A model generated the notes under the pieces. The model was not told the origin of the DNA. It saw only the letters and a program-made list of their open reading frames with translations, and did no database searches. Shown here piece by piece: positions 1-7,200 of a DNA stretch of 13,787 nucleotides. The translations under genes and the position numbers were made by a program. The first letter of the stretch is position 1. Each line of letters starts with the position of its first letter. Source of the stretch: an uncultured Clostridia bacterium (GTDB lineage Bacteria; Bacillota; Clostridia; Oscillospirales; Ruminococcaceae); assembly GCA_947302065.1 (NCBI GenBank), contig CAMYUO010000011.1, forward strand, positions 1 through 13,787. Direction: 5' to 3'.

Positions 1-3000
1 GCACTCACTGCAAAGGGCGTCGCTGTCACGGGATATACCTATGTAGAACTTGCGCATACTTTCTCAAAGGGCGCCTATACCCGTCTTGCCAAAGTAAGAT
101 TCAAGGATGATTTTATCACCAAGATCGGTAAAAACATGTTCAGCTCAAACACAAATCTTACATCCGTTGATCTTGGTTCCAGCATCAAATATATCGGAGC
201 CAGTGCGTTCAGCAGCTGTAGTAACTTCACAGGTTCTGAAAACAACAACAACAAGATAAATCTGAAAAATGTCATTGAGGTCGAAGACTCCGCATTCACA
301 GGCTGTATCACACTTGCAGGTGCAGAGTTCTCATCAAAACTCAAAAAGATCGGAAAATCTGCATTCAATGGCTGTACAAGCCTCAAATCGTTAGAGATCC
401 CTGCTTCGGTAACAAGCATCGGTGCGAACGCTTTCAACGGCAATTCAGCACTTACTTCCGTTAATTTCGCAAGCGGTTCCAAGCTTGCAGTGCTGGGCGA
501 TAATGCGTTCAGCAACTGCTCACTGCTTGAAAAGGTATCCGTAGGCAACTCCGACAAAAACACTCTGCCTTCAGGCATAGATACTACACCTGATGCCAAA
601 ACAGGAGCTGCCAACCTCGGAAAGAACGTGTTCCAGAACTGTGGAAAGCTTCAGAACTTCACCATCCCTTCTTCGTATAAATATCTTCCGGAGGGCCTGT
701 TCTTCGGCTGTACAACGCTCAAGGACGTAGACCTTTCCAAAGCTACCGAGCTTATTACCATAGGCACGAACTGCTTCATGAAATGTACCGGTCTGATCGA
801 AATGACTCTGCCTGACAGCGTAAAGAAGATCAATCCTCATGCATATGACGGCTGTACACAGCTTAAAACGCTGATCCTGCCTGACGGACTTGAGGAATTT
901 GTCAAGGCAACTTCAAATACACAGACATTTGCAAACTGTCCTGTTCTTTCAATGGCTCCTAAGAGCAAGGCGACATTTAAAAACGGAAAGTATACTCTTG
1001 CCGCCAACACTGTTATTATCCCTGATGGCGTAACACATATCACAGCGGGCTGCTTCCTCAACTGCAAAGGTATCACCAAAATCGACCTCAACAACATTGA
1101 GACTATCGCAGAGGGCGCATTCACAAACTGCACAGCACTTCCTGATATCACTGTACCTCATGCAGTTACCATATTCCGCAAGAACATCTTCAACGGCTGT
1201 ACAAACCTCAAAGACGTTAAGTATTCGTCAGCTCTCACCGAGATCGAGGAGTCTGTTTTCTATAATTGTTCTTCACTTCTGACCCTTACTCCCGATAACA
1301 AGACAAAGCTCAATAATACGCTCCAGATAACACCGTCCTGCACATCTATAATGGATAGTGCTTTTGCAGACTGCACAAGCTTCAAGTATATCAATGTTCT
1401 CGGCGGCGCAGCAAGCAAATTGGCAACAGTGGGCGTAAGAGCATTCTCGGGCTGTACCTCACTCGAGGGTGCGACCACCGACGGTACTTCGAGCACGGAG
1501 CTGAAATTCCCGAGCAACGTTGTCGTTATCAGAGATAATACTTTTGAAAAGTGTACGAGCCTCAAGGCTGTTCAGTTCGAGGGAGCTGTCACATCTATGG
1601 GCAAATCCGTATTCCAGAACTGTACCGCACTTGAAAAGGTAACAGTAAATCCTACCGTTACCCAGATAGGCGAGTCTATATTCAGCGGCTGCACGAGCCT
1701 GAAAGACCTGCCTCGTACAGTTGACAATAAGAGCGCTGTAACTCAGCTTGTAATGATCCCGAAGAACGCATTCCAGAACTGTACCGCACTCACAGTAGTC
1801 AATATCACAGAGGCTGCAAATCTTAAGACTATCGACGCAAACGCATTCAACGGCTGCAAGAACATGACCAAGTTCCTTCTGCCTGCAAACGGTAAGGTAA
1901 GTACCATCGGTGTAAGTGCGTTCCAGAACTGCACCAGCCTTGCAGTTGTCAACTCTTCTGTATCTGCAACCAAGACATCGTTCCCGACCAGCATCACCAA
2001 TATCGGAAACTCCGCATTCAACAACACAGCTCTTGTAGATATAACACTTACAAAGCCTAAGGACACTGCATACTACAACGTTCTCGGTGATAACGTTTTT
2101 GCAAAATGCGAAAAACTTACTACCGTAAACTTTTCAGGATCCAACCTGACATCGCTTCCTAAGAGCGCATTCGACGCAGATAAGGTCCTCAAGACCGTCA
2201 AGCTCCCGACAACACTTGAAACTATCGGCGACAGCGCATTCAACGGCTGTGAGGCTCTGAGCACAATAAATTCCACCACCAAGGGAACAGCTGATCTGCC
2301 GACAAACCTCAAGACCATCGGCGCATATGCTTTCCAGAACGCTTACTGCATCTCCAAGTTCATTATCCCTGCAAATACAGATAACATCGACCTGAGCGCA
2401 TTCAATGCAACTCTTACCTATAAGCCGGAGGATATCGACTCGGGCAAGTATAATCCTCTCAAGGAATTCTCCGTAAATTCCGCAAACCAGAAGTATAAGA
2501 GCGTAAGCGGTGTCCTTTATAATAAGGCAGGCACAGAGCTGCTTCGCTATCCTATGATGAAGGAAGGCAAGTCGTTCACTATCCCTGATTCCGTTACAAC
2601 TCTTATCACAGCATCCATGGGTTCAAACAACAACCTTGAAACTGTCAAGATGGGCAAGAACGTTACACAGATCGACGAATATGCATTCAACAAGATGCAA
2701 TCCCTGCGTTCTGTTGACTTCGGCACAAACACCACCGTTGTTATGGCAGATAAGGCATTCACCAGTCTGTCCACCAACCCAAAGGTAGTGTTCTACGGAG
2801 CAAAGGGTTCAACAGCAGAGACCTATGCAAGCAAGCACAGCAACTATATCACATTTGTTGACAACAACAAGAAGGCTGCTAAGATCACTATCAAGCAGGG
2901 TACAGATATCTATACCACCAAAGGCAGCTCGCTCAAGCTTGAAGCCGTCCTTACAACAGCATCAGGCGAGGTAACGACCGATACTATCAAGTGGGTATCA

Positions 3001-4065
3001 GCTGATACCAATATCGCAAGCATCAGCAACGACGGTACTCTCACACCGAGAGCAGACGGAACAACTACCGTTACCGCAACAACTGCAAACGGTCTGTCCG
3101 TTAACGTAAAGGTCAATATCGGCGATCAGGTGACCCGTCTCGCAGGCACCGGCAGATATGCTACCGCAGCTGCGATCTCCAAGAGCGGCTATACAACTGC
3201 TAAAACAGTAGTTCTCGCTTACGGCCTCAATTCCGCAGACGCACTCGCAGGTGTTCCGCTTGCAAAGGCATACAACGCACCTATCCTTCTTACAACGACC
3301 AAGAGCCTCCCTGCTGAGACTCTCGCAGAGATCAAGCGTCTCAAGGCTACAAACGTTATAATCCTCGGCGGCGTGGGCGCTATCAGCGCAGGTGTTGAGC
3401 AGACTCTCAAGAACAACGGTCTTACAACACAGCGTATCGCAGGCTCTACAAGATTTGAAACAGCTACCAAGATCGCTGAAGAGCTCGCTAAAAAGAACAG
3501 CAATAAGCCATCCGAGATATTCTTCGTTTACGCATTCAACTTTGCAGATGCACTTTCTGCAAGTACAGTTGCAGCAGTAAAGGGCGCTCCCGTTATCTAC
3601 CTTAAAACAAACGGCGCAATGGATAAGGAGACCGCTGCTTATCTTGCAAGCGTAAAGGGCTCCGTTAAGAAGGCTTATGTCATCGGCGGTACAGGCGTTA
3701 TCAGCAACCCGATGATGAACAGCGCAGCAGCAGCTCTCGGCCTCAAGAGCGGTTCTACAGTAACGAGAGTATTCGGTGCAAACAGATATGCGACCTGCGT
3801 TCAGGTAAACAAGACGTTTGCTAATTATCTCTCGGGTACATCACTTTGCATCGCAACAGGCGCAGATTTCCCTGATGCACTTGCAGGCGGCGTGTTCGCA
3901 GCTAACAAGAACGCACCTCTGTTCCTCGTGAACAATAAGGTCAAGACTCTTGATGCTGCACAGACCGCATACCTCAAGGAAAAGAAGGCTAAGAAGTTCT
4001 TCGTATTCGGCGGCGTCGGTGCAGTTTCCGAAAACACCGTTAACCTCGTAAAAGCAGTAAAATAA
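1..4065 (+). CDS. BspA-like leucine-rich-repeat surface protein with Big2 and three CWB2 wall-binding repeats (5' end missing)
   Basis: The reading frame is open from base 1, so the start and signal peptide lie outside the window; 1354 residues are visible, ending in TAA. Residues from about 30 to 955 are roughly 30 LRR_5 (BspA/TpLRR) units with the recurring pattern IGxxAFxxCxxLxxVxLP; the short motifs FNGCTSL and FQNCTAL recur. Residues about 959-1040 resemble a bacterial Ig-like Big2 domain (WVSADTNIASIS, then GTTTVTATT). Residues 1043-1354 are three CWB2 (PF04122-type) repeats beginning near bases 3127, 3430 and 3760, each with an R-x-x-G-xx-R-[YF] start, an ADAL-type segment and a [IV][IFV]GG[TV]G block. 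CWB2 repeats bind anionic secondary wall polymers non-covalently. Alignment by eye with the downstream paralogue suggests about 100 N-terminal residues are missing. The likely role is a surface adhesin or scaffold; the ligand cannot be told from sequence. No sortase motif or dockerin is seen. Confidence 0.9.
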   Translation, partial: ALTAKGVAVTGYTYVELAHTFSKGAYTRLAKVRFKDDFITKIGKNMFSSNTNLTSVDLGSSIKYIGASAFSSCSNFTGSENNNNKINLKNVIEVEDSAFTGCITLAGAEFSSKLKKIGKSAFNGCTSLKSLEIPASVTSIGANAFNGNSALTSVNFASGSKLAVLGDNAFSNCSLLEKVSVGNSDKNTLPSGIDTTPDAKTGAANLGKNVFQNCGKLQNFTIPSSYKYLPEGLFFGCTTLKDVDLSKATELITIGTNCFMKCTGLIEMTLPDSVKKINPHAYDGCTQLKTLILPDGLEEFVKATSNTQTFANCPVLSMAPKSKATFKNGKYTLAANTVIIPDGVTHITAGCFLNCKGITKIDLNNIETIAEGAFTNCTALPDITVPHAVTIFRKNIFNGCTNLKDVKYSSALTEIEESVFYNCSSLLTLTPDNKTKLNNTLQITPSCTSIMDSAFADCTSFKYINVLGGAASKLATVGVRAFSGCTSLEGATTDGTSSTELKFPSNVVVIRDNTFEKCTSLKAVQFEGAVTSMGKSVFQNCTALEKVTVNPTVTQIGESIFSGCTSLKDLPRTVDNKSAVTQLVMIPKNAFQNCTALTVVNITEAANLKTIDANAFNGCKNMTKFLLPANGKVSTIGVSAFQNCTSLAVVNSSVSATKTSFPTSITNIGNSAFNNTALVDITLTKPKDTAYYNVLGDNVFAKCEKLTTVNFSGSNLTSLPKSAFDADKVLKTVKLPTTLETIGDSAFNGCEALSTINSTTKGTADLPTNLKTIGAYAFQNAYCISKFIIPANTDNIDLSAFNATLTYKPEDIDSGKYNPLKEFSVNSANQKYKSVSGVLYNKAGTELLRYPMMKEGKSFTIPDSVTTLITASMGSNNNLETVKMGKNVTQIDEYAFNKMQSLRSVDFGTNTTVVMADKAFTSLSTNPKVVFYGAKGSTAETYASKHSNYITFVDNNKKAAKITIKQGTDIYTTKGSSLKLEAVLTTASGEVTTDTIKWVSADTNIASISNDGTLTPRADGTTTVTATTANGLSVNVKVNIGDQVTRLAGTGRYATAAAISKSGYTTAKTVVLAYGLNSADALAGVPLAKAYNAPILLTTTKSLPAETLAEIKRLKATNVIILGGVGAISAGVEQTLKNNGLTTQRIAGSTRFETATKIAEELAKKNSNKPSEIFFVYAFNFADALSASTVAAVKGAPVIYLKTNGAMDKETAAYLASVKGSVKKAYVIGGTGVISNPMMNSAAAALGLKSGSTVTRVFGANRYATCVQVNKTFANYLSGTSLCIATGADFPDALAGGVFAANKNAPLFLVNNKVKTLDAAQTAYLKEKKAKKFFVFGGVGAVSENTVNLVKAVK

Positions 4066-4079
4066 TATATCTGCATCTC

Positions 4080-4111
4080 AAAGCCCGCAGGAATGATCCT
4101 GCGGGCTTTTT
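4080..4111 (+). terminator. Rho-independent terminator of the first LRR/CWB2 gene
   Basis: A 13-bp perfect stem, AAAGCCCGCAGGA at 4080-4092 with its complement at 4097-4109, encloses the 4-base loop ATGA and runs into five T. It lies 15 bases after the stop codon. It separates the first gene from the second, so the second needs its own promoter. Confidence 0.95.
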
Positions 4112-4176
4112 GTCTCTGTTTACCGCTTTTAATAGCTAAATATGTTAAAAAAATGCGTATAATTTGCAAAAAACTG

Positions 4177-4205
4177 TTGAAATTGTTCAAAGGGTGTGGT
4201 ATAAT
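4177..4205 (+). promoter_or_regulatory. SigA-type promoter with extended -10 for the second LRR/CWB2 gene
   Basis: The -35 element is TTGAAA at 4177-4182, followed by a 17-base spacer and a perfect TATAAT at 4200-4205. TG at 4197-4198 makes an extended -10. Transcription should start near 4212, giving a leader of about 55 bases. It sits in the A/T-rich gap between the upstream terminator and the ATG at 4267. No obvious operator or riboswitch is visible in the short leader. Confidence 0.85.
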
Positions 4206-4250
4206 GTATTTTACATTACAGGTAAAGTATCTCAAAGATATCATATACCG

Positions 4251-4256
4251 AGGAGG
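4251..4256 (+). promoter_or_regulatory. Ribosome binding site that sets the start at 4267
   Basis: A perfect AGGAGG lies 10 bases before ATG 4267. This ATG is followed directly by a lysine/arginine-rich signal peptide. The frame is open further upstream, to an ATG at 4093, but that codon lies in the loop of the preceding terminator and upstream of the promoter, so it cannot be the start. Confidence 0.9.
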
Positions 4257-4266
4257 AAAAAACGCT

Positions 4267-7200
4267 ATGAAAAAAAGGATACTTGCAGGCGTATTGGCAC
4301 TGCTTATGGCCGCATCGGCAATGCCGATGAGCGATTTTGCAGACTTCATCCCTGATATGTCCCTGACAGCTTCAGCCAATGAGCAGGAGGACGATTTCAA
4401 ACCATTTTCCGGCAAGATAGAAGATGGCATGAAATTGTCTTATGCCGGAAAGTTCGATGAGTATGGCACGCCGTATCTGTCAATAACCGTGCAGGATGCG
4501 GATATCTTTACTCGTCAGGATGCTACGATAACTATCAATACAAACTGTCTCAAGCAAGCTATCGAAGCTGACATAGAGAAGAATGAATTCGATGCCAGCA
4601 AGATACAGTATACGATGCTCGAGACATACAGCAATGCCATCACCGGAAACACCCAGATCGCTCACGTTGTTTTCAGCGAGGACGATACATATATCGACGC
4701 TGTCGGCGGTCTGCTCGCAGGCTGCACAAACCTGCAGACCGTTAAGTTCAACAGCCGTATCCGCCGGCTCAGCGGCACTTTCAGCGGCTGCACATATTTT
4801 GTAGGCAGCGATACCGATAATACCGTAGACCTTACAAATTTCATCGAGGTAGGCAAGAGTACGTTCAGCAACTGTAAAACGCTCGCAGGCGCAAAGCTGG
4901 ACAGCTGCCTTGAAAGGATAGGATCAAATGCGTTCAGCGGCTGTATCAAGCTCACCAATATCACTATCCCAAAACGTACCGAGATCGTCGGCGACACTGT
5001 GTTCTCCGGCTGCACAGCGCTCAAAAGCTGTAAATTTGAAGAAGGCTCACAGGCAAGATATATCGGTATCAACGCATTCTCAGGCTGTACAGCCCTGACC
5101 AACGTCAATGTCGGCGATAAAGAAAACACACTGCCGACAGGCCTTTACAAAACGGGCAAGAATGCGTTCGCCGGATGTACATCGCTGCATGAATTTACGA
5201 TCCCTAAAAATATCAAATACCTCTCCGAAAATATGTTCCAGGATTGCACGGCTCTGAGGAACGTGACATTTGAAGAGGGCAGTGAATGCGAGCTTGTACT
5301 GGATAATGCTTTCAGCGGCTGTTCTGCAATGATAAATATCGAGCTTCCCGATAAGCTCAAAGCTATCGGCTGCAGCTCATTCGGCAGGTGCAGCAACCTT
5401 GAAAAAGTCATCGTGCCCGATAATATCGAGGCTTTTGACATCGTGCAGAACAAGGATTGGAAAATGCCAAAGGGCGCTAAGGAATGGGATCTCACATGGG
5501 AGAATGAACAGGGCAGATATGAACCTGTGACATCTATCGACAACGCCGGCTCAGGCGGTACATTTACCAACTGTCCAGTCCTGTCTCTTGCGCAAAAGAG
5601 CAAAGCAGAAAAGCTCAAGCCGAATCAGATCCTGATGCCCGACAATGTGAGCTATATCCCGGACGGTTGTTTTGAAAGATGTACCGGTATCACCGATGTC
5701 CAGATGCCCGGTGTCACCGAGATAGATGAAAATGCGTTCCGTGAGTGTACCGCTCTGCCGCAGGTGACCGTGCCGGATGCCGTAAAGATAATCAGAAAAC
5801 AAGTATTCTTTAAGTGCTCAGCTCTGCGTACAGTTGAATATTCCAAGCAGACTACTCAGATACAGGAGGATGCCTTCGGCAACTGTACCTCGCTCGAGAC
5901 CATGACACCAAACGGCACAGAGTCTATCGAATATACCGTTCAGATCCCTAAAACGCTCAGTATGGTATGCAAAAAAGCATTTGAAAACTGCACATCGTTC
6001 AAATACCTCAATTTCCTCGATGCCGATGTGAGCGCATTTGCCATTATGGAAGAGGGCGCATTCTCGGGCTGTGCTTCGCTCGAAGGCTCGACCGCCGACG
6101 GCACCTCGTCCGAAGAGCTTCGCTTCCCGAAGAAAGTTGTCGTTATCGAGGCGAATGTCTTTGAAAAGTGCTCAAAGCTCAAGACCGTAAGGTTCACAGG
6201 AAACGTTACCTCTATCGGCGACAGTGCGTTCAGCAACTGCACCGAAATGACCAGGATAACTCTCAACCCGACCGTTACTCAGGTCGGCAGGAGCGCCTTT
6301 GCATACTGCAAAAAGCTGGAACAGCTGCCAATGACCGAAACCGGCGAGAGCGCCCTGACCCAGCTTGAAGATGTAAAGGATATGGCTTTCACAGGCTGTG
6401 AGACGATCACCGAGGTCGACCTGTCAGAAGCAAAGAATGTCGAAGCGATAGGCTTGTCTGCGTTTGTCGGCTGCAAATCGCTGCAAAGAGTTATCCTCGC
6501 ACCCGACGGCAAGCTCGGCAGCATCGGAAACAGCGCATTTTCAGGCTGCGCAGCACTTACGTTCGTCTCCGATGATATAAATGCGTCTTTCAACAGCCTG
6601 CCAGATTCTGTCCACACTATCGGCCAGAACGCATTCTCAGGCACAGGGATCAAGAACATCACTATCGTTGCGCCTGCAAACCCGACCTATTATAATGTCA
6701 TCGGTAGCAACGCCTTTGAAAACTGCAAGGATCTCGAATATATCGACCTTTCAAAGTCTAACCTCACGACCCTGCCCGCATCGTTCGCAGCAAGAGATAC
6801 AGCGCTCAAAGAGGTAAAACTTCCGGCTGCGCTCTCTGCTGTTATGGATAACGCATTCGACGGCTGTAAAGCGCTTGAAAAGATAAACAGCGACGAAAAG
6901 GGCGTCTCACAGCTCCCCGAAAAGCTCAAATCCATCGGCAGCGCTGCGTTCAGAGATAACCTGTGCATCAGCAAGGTCATCATTCCCGCAGCGACCGACA
7001 ATATCAACACAAATGCGTGGTCAGTGGTATCAAGCTATAAACAGGCAGATATCGACGCAGGCGTGGTTGATCCGCTCAGAGAGTTCGTTGTTGATGAAAA
7101 CAACTCTAACTATATGAGCATCAACGGCGTTCTGTATAATAAAAAGGGAACAAGAAAGCTGCTCATCTATCCCGTGATGAAACCCGAGACCGAATATACC

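Noticed and set aside
136..2860. CRISPR-like or DNA tandem repeat suggested by recurring motifs such as TTCCAGAACTGTAC
   Set aside because: The recurrences are protein-level LRR units with degenerate DNA and varying spacing inside a continuous reading frame.
4093..4266. In-frame upstream extension of the second LRR gene from ATG 4093
   Set aside because: The ATG lies in the loop of the preceding terminator and upstream of the promoter, with no ribosome binding site; ATG 4267 has AGGAGG and begins a signal peptide.
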